A stretch of 14,513 nucleotides of DNA, taken from Gemmatimonadota bacterium (GTDB lineage: Bacteria; Gemmatimonadota; Gemmatimonadetes; Gemmatimonadales; Gemmatimonadaceae). Every line of letters begins with the position of its first letter. The first letter of the stretch is position 1. Shown here in pieces: positions 6,472 to 13,796 of the stretch. The stretch spans positions 1 through 14,513 of the forward strand of contig JAQBQC010000329.1 in assembly GCA_028287205.1 (NCBI GenBank), read 5' to 3'. The position numbers and the translations under genes were made by a program. The notes under the pieces were generated by a model. It had not been told where the DNA came from. It saw only the letters and a list, made by a program, of their open reading frames with translations, and searched no databases.

Positions 6472-7422
6472 TCAGCACCCCGTGTGCGCGCTCGTCCACC
6501 GAAGGCGCCAGCTTCCGTCCGCCTGTCGCTCGAGCAGCGCGTACGCGTTAGACTCGTACCCCTCTCGCGCGAGCACGAGATCGACATGCGGCGGCTTTCC
6601 GATCGCGACTGCAGCCAGCACGTCCGAGCTCTCGAGCGTCTCATCTGAGCCGGCTGTGACTTCACGATACGCGAGCTTGTATGGAGCGTTCGAGCCCGCG
6701 GGGCGCTCACCCACGACGAGCGTGTGCTCTTCGAGAGGGTTTGCTTCCTGATTGAGCGTACGGACCACATCCGCAACGACCGCTTCCACTCCGGCAACCG
6801 GTGTAAAGCGATACGCGGTGCGTACGGAGTACGGGATGCCGCGAAAGGTGCGAGCGGTGTCGTTCGGCACTGTCGAGACGAGTCGTGTGATGTCCGCGGC
6901 AAGTCTCGCAGAATCCGCATGAGCCATTGCCTCGACGGTGTCCATGGCGAGCGCCTTCGCACGGCCCTTCAGAAAAGCCACCGTCCATCCGGATCCCGCC
7001 TCGCCGTTTGGTGTCGTCTGCACCTTCGCAGCTGGCCATTCGATGCATTGGTCGGCATTCCACTCGCCACCGGCCAACGCACCAATGCGCGCAGCCTCGC
7101 CACCGCCCGCGCGCTGAAAGAGCTCGACCGTCGTGTTGCGGGCCAACGCGGAATCGAAATGGACGTCGGCTGACGGTGTGCTGTCGGTGATCGTGGGAAA
7201 GATCACGTACGCTTCAGCGGTCGAGTTTCCGCGCACGAAGATCACCGGCCCCGCACTGGTATCCCACGTGGACGGTATGACCACCGGCTTGGTCGCCGGA
7301 GCGGTGGCAATCGTCTCGGGCACTGTGGACGCGGTCTCTGCGGGCTTCGCTGAAGGCTTGCGCTCGCACGCGCTCAACGGAGCGAATACGAGGATCCAAG
7401 CAATCACTACCCGTGCGGACAT
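6472..7422 (-). CDS. Lipoprotein of unknown function
   Basis: 316 aa, ATG start with GGGAAAG about 8 nt upstream. I do not recognise the family. It has a lipoprotein signal peptide with lipobox LSAC (C19 modified), a Pro/Ala/Thr-rich low-complexity linker (about 20-50), then a soluble domain with mixed beta content ending in WRLRWTSAHTGC. Two other cysteines (QC near residue 125 and the C-terminal one) could pair. The C-terminal stretch (VDLVLAREGYESNAYALLERQADGSWRL...) looks like a secreted beta-rich module. It follows the DUF4031-like gene by 48 bp and may share its transcript. Probably outer-membrane or periplasmic; no enzymatic motif seen. Confidence 0.8.
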   Translation of the reverse strand: MSARVVIAWILVFAPLSACERKPSAKPAETASTVPETIATAPATKPVVIPSTWDTSAGPVIFVRGNSTAEAYVIFPTITDSTPSADVHFDSALARNTTVELFQRAGGGEAARIGALAGGEWNADQCIEWPAAKVQTTPNGEAGSGWTVAFLKGRAKALAMDTVEAMAHADSARLAADITRLVSTVPNDTARTFRGIPYSVRTAYRFTPVAGVEAVVADVVRTLNQEANPLEEHTLVVGERPAGSNAPYKLAYREVTAGSDETLESSDVLAAVAIGKPPHVDLVLAREGYESNAYALLERQADGSWRLRWTSAHTGC

Positions 7423-7470
7423 GCGCTCAATCTTTCCCGGTGGGAGTCACCCGTCAACGTGCGGGGCTGC

Positions 7471-7776
7471 TCAGCGCGGTGGAAGCAGATCGCCAACGAG
7501 ATCCCAATGCCACGCTTCGCAACGCTCGCCCGTGCGTGGATCCTTGAGCGGTTTGTATTGCAGGCGAGCGAGGGGGAGACCCACAGAGCGTCCATATTCG
7601 ATCAGGCGCTCGCGATCGGTGGAGACCAGGTGCGCCATAGGGCGACCCTTCCAGACATGGCGATGGAGCCACAGGCCGCCATTCATCGCGTGGATCATCC
7701 CCTCTCGACGACTGGCGAACTCGCGGTAGGGTTGATCATTGAGCGAGCTGTCGCGGTTGATCGAAGCGCTGCTCAC
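7471..7776 (-). CDS. Small DUF4031-like protein
   Basis: 101 aa from GTG 7776; a later internal ATG is also possible because no strong ribosome site marks the GTG. It is soluble, with no signal peptide or membrane segment. The pattern GGLWLHRHVWKGRPMAHLVS, then ERLIEYGRSVGLPLARLQ and WHWDLVGD resembles DUF4031 proteins (a W-H/L segment, an 'L..F/Y a..iGL' helix and a terminal H-[YW]-D). That domain has no established function. It begins 24 bp after the first pilin-like gene's stop, so it is probably on that transcript. Codon use is like its neighbours, and the antisense + strand frame over it has no ribosome site or family features. Gene call is fairly sure, family moderately so. Confidence 0.6.
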   Translation of the reverse strand: MSSASINRDSSLNDQPYREFASRREGMIHAMNGGLWLHRHVWKGRPMAHLVSTDRERLIEYGRSVGLPLARLQYKPLKDPRTGERCEAWHWDLVGDLLPPR

Positions 7777-7800
7777 TCTCGTGCGACGGCCATGAGTGGA

Positions 7801-8187
7801 TCAGTTGCAGGTGATTCGCCCCTCGAGGGTTGCCGGCGAAAGTGCCGTGGCGGTCCCGAAGTATACGGTGCACTTCTCGGCGCCGAGCGCCGAGTGGGTG
7901 GCCGAGCCGGACCAGCCACCTGTGGTGGCTTCCGGAACGGAGACCGTGACGCCAGCAGACGTCAGGAAATTGAGCTGCGAGAGGTTGCTGCTGTAGGCGT
8001 TGTTCGAGTAGTAGTAGCCCTCTTCGGCGGTCGCGAGGTTGCGCAGATCGCTGCGCATGGACGCGAGGAACGCCTGACCCTTCGTCGACGAGAACTTTGG
8101 AACTGCGATCGCGGCAAGAATGCCGATGATCACCACGACAATGAGCAGCTCAATGAGCGTAAAACCCGACGTGCGCGACTTGGTCAT
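7801..8187 (-). CDS. Type IV pilin-like protein (pilin A of a tandem pair)
   Basis: 128 aa. ATG 8187 is chosen: GGAG lies about 7 nt upstream and it gives a proper prepilin leader. The open frame further upstream is non-coding leader. Class III signal: 8-residue leader MTKSRTSG, cleaved before F9, followed by TLIELLIVVVIIGILAAIAVPKF with Glu at mature position 5, the hallmark of PilD/PilE processing and pilus assembly. The C-terminal globular domain has C106 and C127, likely a disulfide (D-region). It shares SDLRNLA-x-x-EEGY, YSS-x-L, GWS-x-SATH and the cysteine spacing with the neighbouring pilin of identical length. It is secreted to the inner membrane and then into a fibre or pseudopilus. 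No other pilus genes are nearby. Confidence 0.9.
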   Translation of the reverse strand: MTKSRTSGFTLIELLIVVVIIGILAAIAVPKFSSTKGQAFLASMRSDLRNLATAEEGYYYSNNAYSSNLSQLNFLTSAGVTVSVPEATTGGWSGSATHSALGAEKCTVYFGTATALSPATLEGRITCN

Positions 8188-8206
8188 ATCTGGCTCCACC
8201 GTGAGT

Positions 8207-8278
8207 GCAGTTACCCGCCGCAACGTACAAGGCAAGGCAAATGCCCGCTGAGTCCGCAGGCGTAACTGCCATTTGTAC
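8207..8278 (-). promoter_or_regulatory. Structured mRNA leader of pilin A with two competing stems
   Basis: On the - strand the pilin A leader can fold into a 10-bp stem with a 2-nt bulge (8225-8234 with 8267-8278) enclosing a 6-bp hairpin (8243-8248 with 8256-8261, one G-U). A perfect 8-bp alternative, GCAGTTAC (8262-8269) with GTAACTGC (8207-8214), uses three of the same bases (8267-8269), so the two folds exclude each other. The alternative stem ends about 10 nt before the ribosome site. It may be a cis-regulatory RNA; I do not see the conserved blocks of a known riboswitch. Confidence 0.4.
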
Positions 8279-8374
8279 ATGGAGTTATATAAGATCAACC
8301 AAACAAGTTCGGCAGATCTGACCGGTCGAATTGCCAGTGTTGCGGCAATCTGCAACGAGCGCCCAAGCCGGCGT

Positions 8375-8761
8375 CTACTTGCTGCAGCCGATGAAGTTCT
8401 TGACGGTCGCTGGCGGGAGCGGGGGTGCGTTCCCGTAGTAGATCGCACAGTGCGAGGTGTCGTCTTCATGCGTTGCACTGGCAGACCAGCCCGCGCTGTC
8501 CGCTTGAACGAACGTCACCCACACACCTGGAGTCAGGTTGAACCGCATGGCGTTCAGATCCGATGAGTAGGAGTCTACCGAGCTCCAGTACCCCTCTTCC
8601 GTCGCTGCGAGATTCCGAAGATCGGAGATCATCGTGGTGAGGTAAAACTGGTGTTTGAAGCCGTGCATTCGCGGGATGGCCAAGCCCACCAGGATGCCGA
8701 TGATTACCAGCACCACGAAAAGCTCGATTAGCGAGAACCCGGAACGACGACGAGGAGACAT
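8375..8761 (-). CDS. Type IV pilin-like protein (pilin B of a tandem pair)
   Basis: 128 aa from ATG 8761. That start gives an 8-residue leader MSPRRRSG before F9, the same length as its neighbour's; the in-frame GTG at 8776 would lengthen it to 13. Neither has a clear ribosome site. Mature sequence FSLIELFVVLVIIGILVGLAIPRM carries Glu at position 5. It shares with pilin A the blocks SDLRNLAATEEGY, SYSSDL, GWSASATH and PPAT, and two cysteines (C105, C126). Both proteins are exactly 128 aa, so they are tandem paralogues. This copy has more charged and bulky residues after the first helix (HGFKHQFYLTT) and could be a minor pilin or pseudopilin. It is first of the pair in the transcription order, 187 bp ahead of pilin A. 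Confidence 0.88.
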   Translation of the reverse strand: MSPRRRSGFSLIELFVVLVIIGILVGLAIPRMHGFKHQFYLTTMISDLRNLAATEEGYWSSVDSYSSDLNAMRFNLTPGVWVTFVQADSAGWSASATHEDDTSHCAIYYGNAPPLPPATVKNFIGCSK

Positions 8762-8907
8762 TCGTTCGGAGCGCACTCGGGTGAGGGATAGACTAGCGCA
8801 GCCGCGCGTTCATGCTACGCGCGACGCAGACTCGGCACAATAGAGGAGTCTCTGGTAGAGACGATCAGGCGTTTACAACGTCTCACTTCGCGCTCAAAAC
8901 GTTCCAA
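8762..8907. other. Gap between polA and pilin B
   Basis: The 146-bp gap holds no coding sequence I can support. A 6-bp inverted repeat AGACTC (8828-8833) / GAGTCT (8846-8851) with a 12-nt loop could form a weak hairpin, without a T tract. No convincing promoter for pilin B or terminator for polA is visible. Confidence 0.5.
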
Positions 8908-11856
8908 TCACTGTTTCGTTTCGAGCCAGTTGCTGCCGATTCCGATGTCGACGACGAGCGGCACGGAGAGCTGTGCGGCTTCCTGCATCTCCTGGCGAAC
9001 CAGCGACGAGACGTAGTCGACCTCACCTGGCGGGGCTTCGAACACGAGCTCGTCGTGCACCTGAAGCAGCATCCGGGATGCGACTCGCTCGCGCGCGAAG
9101 AGTGCATGAATGCGGATCATCGCGATCTTGATGAGATCGGCCGCGGATCCCTGGATTGGCGAGTTTGTCGCCGTGCGCTCGCCGAACGCCCGGACGTTGA
9201 AGTTGCGGTCCCTGAGCTCGGGGATGTAGCGCCGGCGCCCGAAAATGGTCTGCACGTATCCATGCTCGCGGGCGAAGGCGACCATGGAGTCTAGATAGGC
9301 GCGAATGCCCTGAAATCGCTCGAAGTATTCATCGATAAAGCGGCGCGCGTCTGCGTGCTCGATGCGCAATTGCCTCGATAGCGCATTTGCACCCTGCCCG
9401 TAGATCGTTGCGAAGTTGATCGTCTTCGCGCGCGCCCGCATCTCCGATGTGACATTCTCGAGTGGCACATCGAAGATGATCGATGCCGTTTGCCGATGAA
9501 TGTCGCCGCCGGCGCGGAATGCGCTCACAAATGCAGGGTCAGCGGAGAGATGCGCGAGCAGGCGAAGCTCGATCTGCGAATAGTCGGCAGCGATCAGCGA
9601 CCACCCCTCGCGTGGAATGAAGCCCCGCCGGATATCCCGACCGAGCTCGCGCCGAATCGGAATGTTCTGCAGGTTCGGATCACTCGAGGAGAGACGCCCC
9701 GTCGTCGCGACCGTCTGGTTGAATGACGTGTGGATGCGCTGCGTGTGTGGATGCACGAGCGCCGGGAGCGCATCCAGATACGTATTCTCCAGCTTCGACA
9801 GCTCACGATATTCCATGAGCTGCTCCGGAAGCACGTGTCCCATCTCCGCCAGCTCCTGCAGCACGCTCGCATCCGTGGACGGTCCCGTCGCAGTGCGCTT
9901 GAGCATCGGAAGCTGCAGACGCTCGAACAGGATCTGCCGAAGCTGGAGATTGGAGTTGATGTTGAACTCCGTTCCCGCCGACACGTAAATCTCCTGCTCG
10001 ACGCGCTGCCGCTCGCGTGCGAACCGCTCCTTGAGCGATGCGAACCATTCGCGGTTGATCGCGATCCCCGCCCACTCCATGTCTGCAAGCACATCGATCA
10101 GCGGAATCTCGATGTCGTTGAACAGCGGGAGCAGCGCGTACGTCTCGAGCTGCGGCTCGAACACCGCTCGAAGCTGCAGCGTCATGTCCGCATCCTCGCA
10201 CGAATAGTCGCGAGCGGCTTCCACCGGGCACTCGTCGAACGGGACCGAGCCTTTTCCCTTCCCGCAGAGATCCTCGTACGATGTCATCGTGTGCTCGAGG
10301 AACTCCAGCGCGAGCACGTCGAGTCCATGCGAGCGACGGCCTGGGTCGAGTACGTAGCTCGCGATCATCGTGTCGAAGTCCAGTCCGCGCAGCGTGATCC
10401 CCGCCCGTCGAAGTGCGAGCAGATCGTACTTGGCGTTTTGCGCTGTCTTTCGTACGGATGGATCCTCGAGCATCGCGCGGAGTGGCGCCATCTCATCCGA
10501 CATGAGCGGCGGAAGGTTCTTCACCGCATGCGAACGCTCGGCGAGCATTCGTGCGGCGATGCCCGTGGGCTCGCTCGAGGCTGTCGCCCTCTTGCGTACA
10601 GTTTTCTTCCTTGGCTCCGGCGGTTCATCGCCGCCGCGGGTAAGCCCGCGATCCTCCGGTGCATCGGTTGGTGACCGATCGCCCGAAACATCCGTGAGCA
10701 AGTCGCCCTGATCGCTTTGACGCTCGCGATGCCTCAGCGGTAGGTAGTATGCCTCACCCGGAGCTACGGCGATGGAGATGGACACGAGCGTCGACCGTAG
10801 CGGGTCGACGATCTGTGGACTTCCAAGCTCGATGACAGTTTCCGTATCGACGGCGATATACGGAACGGTACGAACGCGTTCCAGCAACGCATCCAATGCG
10901 TCGAGTGTGTCCACCGTGACATAGTTCGTTTCACGCGCAACGACTGGCGCGCTAATCGCGTGGTCCTTCGCGAGCCCATGAAACTCGAGCTCCACGAACA
11001 GGTCACGCAGCCGTGCATGATCGGGTTCGGCAAGCGCCAGCGATTCGAGGTCCAGCGGCATCTCGAGATCCTCGCGGATCGTGACAAGGCTCTTGGAGAG
11101 ACGCGCTTCCGCTTCGTGCGCGAGTAGCGCCTCGCGCGGACGCTTCTTCGTGATCTCGCTGACGTGCTCGAGAATATTTTCGAGCGAGCCGTACGTCGCG
11201 ACGAGCTCACAGGCAGTCTTGTCGCCGATGCCCTTGACGCCGGGAACGTTGTCGGAGGAATCACCGACCATCGCGAGATAGTCCGTCACATGATGCGGCG
11301 GCACGCCGAGCCGTTCGTTCGCATTCTCCAGCCCGACCCATTGCTCCTCGACACTTGCCGGGCCACCACGACCTGGATTGAGCAGCCACACTCCCGGGCG
11401 CACGAGCTGATAAAAGTCCTTGTCGCCGGAGACGATGACGACATTCACGCCGGCGTCGACACCCTGTCTTGCAAGCGTGCCGATGACGTCGTCCGCCTCG
11501 TAGCCATCGAGGGCCAGTACGCGAACATTGAAGGCGCGAAGCAGCTCCTCGATGCGCTCCATGCCGCGATCGAAATCCGCTTGCAGCTCTTCGCCGAGTT
11601 TCTCGCGCGTGGCCTTGTAAGCGGGGTATTGCTCGTGGCGAAAGGAGAGGCCGGAGTCATGAACCCACGCGACGTACTCAGGTCGGTGAGTGTCGATGAG
11701 CCGCTGAAGAAAGTTCACCACGCCCCATGCAGCGGACGTATTTTCGCCGCGGCTGGTCGTGAGAGGGCGTGAGATCAGCGCAAAAAACGCGCGGTAGATC
11801 AGCGCGTAGCCATCGACGAGAAAGAGTCGGGGCGAGGTCGGAAGGCGGGGCTCCAT
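8908..11856 (-). CDS. polA: DNA polymerase I with 5' nuclease and proofreading domains
   Basis: 982 aa from ATG 11856, which has GGGGTGAG upstream; ATG 11877 would add seven residues. It is a repair and Okazaki-fragment polymerase. The 5' nuclease domain (10-300) has VDGYALIYRAFFA, GYEADDVIGTLA (119-128), SGDKDF (143-148) and GDSSDNVPGVKGIGDKTA (198-215). The 3'-5' exonuclease looks active: DTE (337-339), NAKYD (474-478) and YSCED (551-555). The polymerase has motif A DYSQIELR (758-765), O-helix KTINFATIYG (811-820, with the dideoxy-discriminating Phe) and motif C QVHDELVFE (932-940). Odd: a charged, low-complexity insert of about 65-70 residues (377-445) between Exo I and Exo II makes it longer than the 928-aa E. 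coli enzyme. cspA lies 51 bp upstream with no terminator, so some cotranscription is possible. Confidence 0.97.
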   Translation of the reverse strand: MEPRLPTSPRLFLVDGYALIYRAFFALISRPLTTSRGENTSAAWGVVNFLQRLIDTHRPEYVAWVHDSGLSFRHEQYPAYKATREKLGEELQADFDRGMERIEELLRAFNVRVLALDGYEADDVIGTLARQGVDAGVNVVIVSGDKDFYQLVRPGVWLLNPGRGGPASVEEQWVGLENANERLGVPPHHVTDYLAMVGDSSDNVPGVKGIGDKTACELVATYGSLENILEHVSEITKKRPREALLAHEAEARLSKSLVTIREDLEMPLDLESLALAEPDHARLRDLFVELEFHGLAKDHAISAPVVARETNYVTVDTLDALDALLERVRTVPYIAVDTETVIELGSPQIVDPLRSTLVSISIAVAPGEAYYLPLRHRERQSDQGDLLTDVSGDRSPTDAPEDRGLTRGGDEPPEPRKKTVRKRATASSEPTGIAARMLAERSHAVKNLPPLMSDEMAPLRAMLEDPSVRKTAQNAKYDLLALRRAGITLRGLDFDTMIASYVLDPGRRSHGLDVLALEFLEHTMTSYEDLCGKGKGSVPFDECPVEAARDYSCEDADMTLQLRAVFEPQLETYALLPLFNDIEIPLIDVLADMEWAGIAINREWFASLKERFARERQRVEQEIYVSAGTEFNINSNLQLRQILFERLQLPMLKRTATGPSTDASVLQELAEMGHVLPEQLMEYRELSKLENTYLDALPALVHPHTQRIHTSFNQTVATTGRLSSSDPNLQNIPIRRELGRDIRRGFIPREGWSLIAADYSQIELRLLAHLSADPAFVSAFRAGGDIHRQTASIIFDVPLENVTSEMRARAKTINFATIYGQGANALSRQLRIEHADARRFIDEYFERFQGIRAYLDSMVAFAREHGYVQTIFGRRRYIPELRDRNFNVRAFGERTATNSPIQGSAADLIKIAMIRIHALFARERVASRMLLQVHDELVFEAPPGEVDYVSSLVRQEMQEAAQLSVPLVVDIGIGSNWLETKQ

Positions 11857-11907
11857 AAAAGAAAGCTCACCCCGCATTCCAGTGAATGCCAGCCCGTCAA
11901 CTACAGC

Positions 11908-12108
11908 TTACACGCGCTGAACGTTCGTCGCGTGAAGTCCCTTCGCGCCGGTCTGGATTTCGAACTCCACTTCCTGTCCCTCAGCGAGCGTCTTGAATCC
12001 ATCCATTGTGATGGACGAGAAATGCACGAAGACATCTTCGCCGCCTTCCTGTTCGATGAAGCCAAAACCCTTGGCATCATTGAACCACTTCACCTTTCCC
12101 TTGGCCAT
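11908..12108 (-). CDS. cspA: Cold-shock domain protein (CspA family)
   Basis: 66 aa from ATG 12108, where family members normally begin ([10 protein letters not shown]) and where GGGAG lies upstream. An in-frame ATG at 12126, six residues earlier, has a stronger ribosome site (GGAGGGAG), so the true start may be there, giving 72 aa. It is a single OB-fold RNA/DNA-binding protein: RNP1 KGFGFI (13-18), RNP2 DVFVHFS (25-31), and the aromatic W8, F15, F17, F27 and H29 that stack on bases. It acts as an RNA chaperone in cold shock or growth. It has a near-consensus promoter and a hairpin-rich leader (see separate entries), the normal style of csp genes. Confidence 0.95.
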   Translation of the reverse strand: MAKGKVKWFNDAKGFGFIEQEGGEDVFVHFSSITMDGFKTLAEGQEVEFEIQTGAKGLHATNVQRV

Positions 12109-12133
12109 CGCCCGTCTCCCACTCATGAACGTC

Positions 12134-12156
12134 TCCCTCCGTGTTACTGGGAGGGA
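12134..12156 (-). promoter_or_regulatory. cspA leader hairpin sequestering the Shine-Dalgarno
   Basis: On the mRNA, UCCCUCC (12156-12150) pairs perfectly with GGAGGGA (12140-12134), a 7-bp GC-rich stem with a 9-nt loop. The 3' strand is the ribosome site for ATG 12126 and lies upstream of ATG 12108. A second hairpin abuts it directly on the 5' side. This is the expected layout of a temperature- or protein-responsive csp leader. The pairing is seen; the regulation is inferred. Confidence 0.6.
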
Positions 12157-12174
12157 CAAGCCGAAGAGGGCTTG
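12157..12174 (-). promoter_or_regulatory. Second cspA leader hairpin
   Basis: CAAGCC (12174-12169) and GGCTTG (12162-12157) form a perfect 6-bp stem with a 6-nt loop CUCUUC, immediately 5' of the Shine-Dalgarno hairpin and just after the expected transcription start. CCCUC, spanning stem and loop, could also pair with the GAGGG of the ribosome site, offering an alternative fold. Confidence 0.5.
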
Positions 12175-12181
12175 CGGCGCC

Positions 12182-12210
12182 TATATAGGAGCGAAGTGAT
12201 TTTTTGTCAA
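12182..12210 (-). promoter_or_regulatory. cspA promoter (near-consensus housekeeping sigma)
   Basis: TTGACA (-35, 12210-12205) and TATATA (-10, 12187-12182) are separated by exactly 17 bp. This is the strongest promoter match in the window, expected to start transcription near 12175, giving a leader of 50-67 nt. Confidence 0.85.
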
Positions 12211-12226
12211 GACAATGCAACGCGGG

Positions 12227-12257
12227 TCACAGTGTACATGCGCGTACGACACCGTGA
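12227..12257. repeat. Inverted repeat upstream of the cspA promoter
   Basis: TCACAGTGT (12227-12235) and ACACCGTGA (12249-12257) match as a 9-bp inverted repeat with one G-T mismatch and a 13-nt spacer. It lies 16 bp upstream of the -35 and 37 bp after the stop of the GWxTD gene. It may be an operator, or the stem of a terminator lacking a T tract. Confidence 0.4.
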
Positions 12258-12294
12258 TCAAATATTTCCATTCGGAACCACGCTACTCCTGTGC

Positions 12295-13695
12295 TCACTG
12301 TTGCAGTCGGCGCACAATTTTCTCGAAATCGGACCGACTCGATGGTGAGAGTCGCAGATGGCCGACGGTGCCCTGGTTCACGTAGATGAGTCGCAAGTTG
12401 TACTGCGTATACACCCAGATCTCCGCGCGACCGCGAGCAGTCGACCCGTTCGCACCCAGGGGCTGACCAGCCTGATCGGGCTCGCCCAGAGTGACATACA
12501 CCTTCCCGCGATCGGTCAACCATCCCGGCAGTCCCTCTTCACGATAGCGCGAGTTGGCGGTCGAGATGCGCTTGAAATAGTCGCGCAGTGCCTCGTTATC
12601 GGGAGTGGACGGAGTGGGGTCCGTCTGCTTCCAGAAGGCCGCCCACATCGCCGCGCGCTGATCCGGCGGGGCATCGCGCAGCAGCTGTATCCGCTGTGGT
12701 GACGCGAAGTAGCGGAGATAGCTCAACAACTCCTCGAAGCTCGTGATGCCAAACTCATCACCGAAGCTCAGAAAGAGCGGAGCCTGAACACTATCCGCGG
12801 CCCCGGCAAGTGACGTAACCACAGTCACCGGCCCTACGCCGATGCTGGCCACCGGGAAGTCGAGCAGCGCCGAGGATAGGTCCCCCTGACGCACGAGATT
12901 CACCGTGTCGTGCAGGATGACGACGTGTGCGTCGTTCAGCACGGCGACGTTCACCTTCGCAGAAGGTGGCAATCCATATCCTTCGACGTACAGCCCCGCC
13001 AGTGTATCGCGGCCAAGCACGATCGTCGAGCGCGGATTCGCAATCAGCGACGGCACTGTATCCAGCCTAACCCTCGGCTTCACCTGGTAGATGCTGATCG
13101 GTGTCGACAGCGTGCGTGGTCCGAAGCGCGGTATGGTGACCGACATCTGCTGCACGTTTGCGTTGCCGCTATTCTCGTCTCGAACAGAAACGGAAAGGGA
13201 GTACGCGCCGGGCGGTACCGAGAGAAACTGTTGAAAGATTACACTTTCATCTTCGCGTTGCGTTTCGTGGAACGACGCGACTCGAATGATCTTGTGCGCA
13301 TCGAAGTGACGAATGTTCGTCGCTCCCTGCGTGACGTCGATCGTCACCGCATAGTTCGCGCGCTGCCCACCGCCATCGCCGGTGAAGGTCAGCGTTCGAT
13401 TGGCGAAGGACAAAGTGATCAGCGCCAGCGTACTGTCGGCGGACCGGCCGGCGAGATAACGAAGCTGCCCCACGAAGGGGAAGGATCCGGATTGAGCCAA
13501 CATTCCAAGTTGGCGATAAAAGCCCGACGGATCCGGCGCGGCAGCACCTGCGGCCGGCGACTGCGAGCCACGCTGATCTCCACTCGCGCCTCGCGTGCCC
13601 CCGCCACGTTGAGCACGCGGCGAGCAGCCAATGATGACGAGCCCGGAAACCGCCAGTACCCAGGCACGCGAAGGACCACGAAGTGTCACTGCCAT
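12295..13695 (-). CDS. GWxTD-domain lipoprotein
   Basis: 466 aa. ATG 13695 is chosen, with AGAGGA about 4 nt upstream; ATG 13713 lacks a ribosome site. Signal peptide with lipobox IIGC (C24). A Gly/Ser/Gln-rich linker follows (25-55), then beta-rich regions with Ig-like character (about 80-300), and a C-terminal GWxTD domain with GWLTDRGKVYVTLGEPDQ from residue 391, the family's diagnostic block, followed by RAEIWVYTQYNLRLIYVNQ. GWxTD proteins are common in Gemmatimonadota, Acidobacteriota and Bacteroidota; their role is unknown. Probably attached to the outer membrane or inner-membrane periplasmic face. It diverges from a Ser/Thr kinase gene across 101 bp. Confidence 0.88.
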   Translation of the reverse strand: MAVTLRGPSRAWVLAVSGLVIIGCSPRAQRGGGTRGASGDQRGSQSPAAGAAAPDPSGFYRQLGMLAQSGSFPFVGQLRYLAGRSADSTLALITLSFANRTLTFTGDGGGQRANYAVTIDVTQGATNIRHFDAHKIIRVASFHETQREDESVIFQQFLSVPPGAYSLSVSVRDENSGNANVQQMSVTIPRFGPRTLSTPISIYQVKPRVRLDTVPSLIANPRSTIVLGRDTLAGLYVEGYGLPPSAKVNVAVLNDAHVVILHDTVNLVRQGDLSSALLDFPVASIGVGPVTVVTSLAGAADSVQAPLFLSFGDEFGITSFEELLSYLRYFASPQRIQLLRDAPPDQRAAMWAAFWKQTDPTPSTPDNEALRDYFKRISTANSRYREEGLPGWLTDRGKVYVTLGEPDQAGQPLGANGSTARGRAEIWVYTQYNLRLIYVNQGTVGHLRLSPSSRSDFEKIVRRLQQ

Positions 13696-13726
13696 ATATC
13701 CTCTTGCTCTCATCAATGGTGTGGAT

Positions 13727-13754
13727 CGACGGTGGTTACCGTCGCGTACGCGAC
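13727..13754. promoter_or_regulatory. Compound palindrome in the divergent GWxTD/kinase gap
   Basis: CGACGGT-GGTT-ACCGTCG (13727-13744) is a perfect 7-bp inverted repeat, and its right arm runs into a perfect 14-bp palindrome GTCGCGTACGCGAC (13741-13754). The gap is 101 bp between two divergent starts, so this is a likely operator for one or both genes. No clear promoter hexamers were found. Confidence 0.4.
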
Positions 13755-13796
13755 CGTTCGCTTGCTCCCTTCGAGTGGTGCGATTAGCTTCGGCCC

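Noticed and set aside
7459..8265. 268-codon + strand frame over the DUF4031-like and pilin A genes
   Set aside because: The - strand pilin has a diagnostic prepilin signal, and the + frame has no ribosome site and no recognisable domain.
8207..8278. A cyclic-di-GMP riboswitch before pilin A
   Set aside because: Pilin leaders sometimes carry one, but the conserved sequence blocks of the known classes are not seen; kept only as an unclassified structured leader.
8281..8314. A promoter for pilin A around TATATAA
   Set aside because: The -10-like word is good but no acceptable -35 occurs at 16-18 bp; not strong enough to annotate.
9730..10674. 314-codon + strand frame inside polA
   Set aside because: It is antisense to conserved PolA motifs and has a His/Arg/Glu-rich shadow composition.
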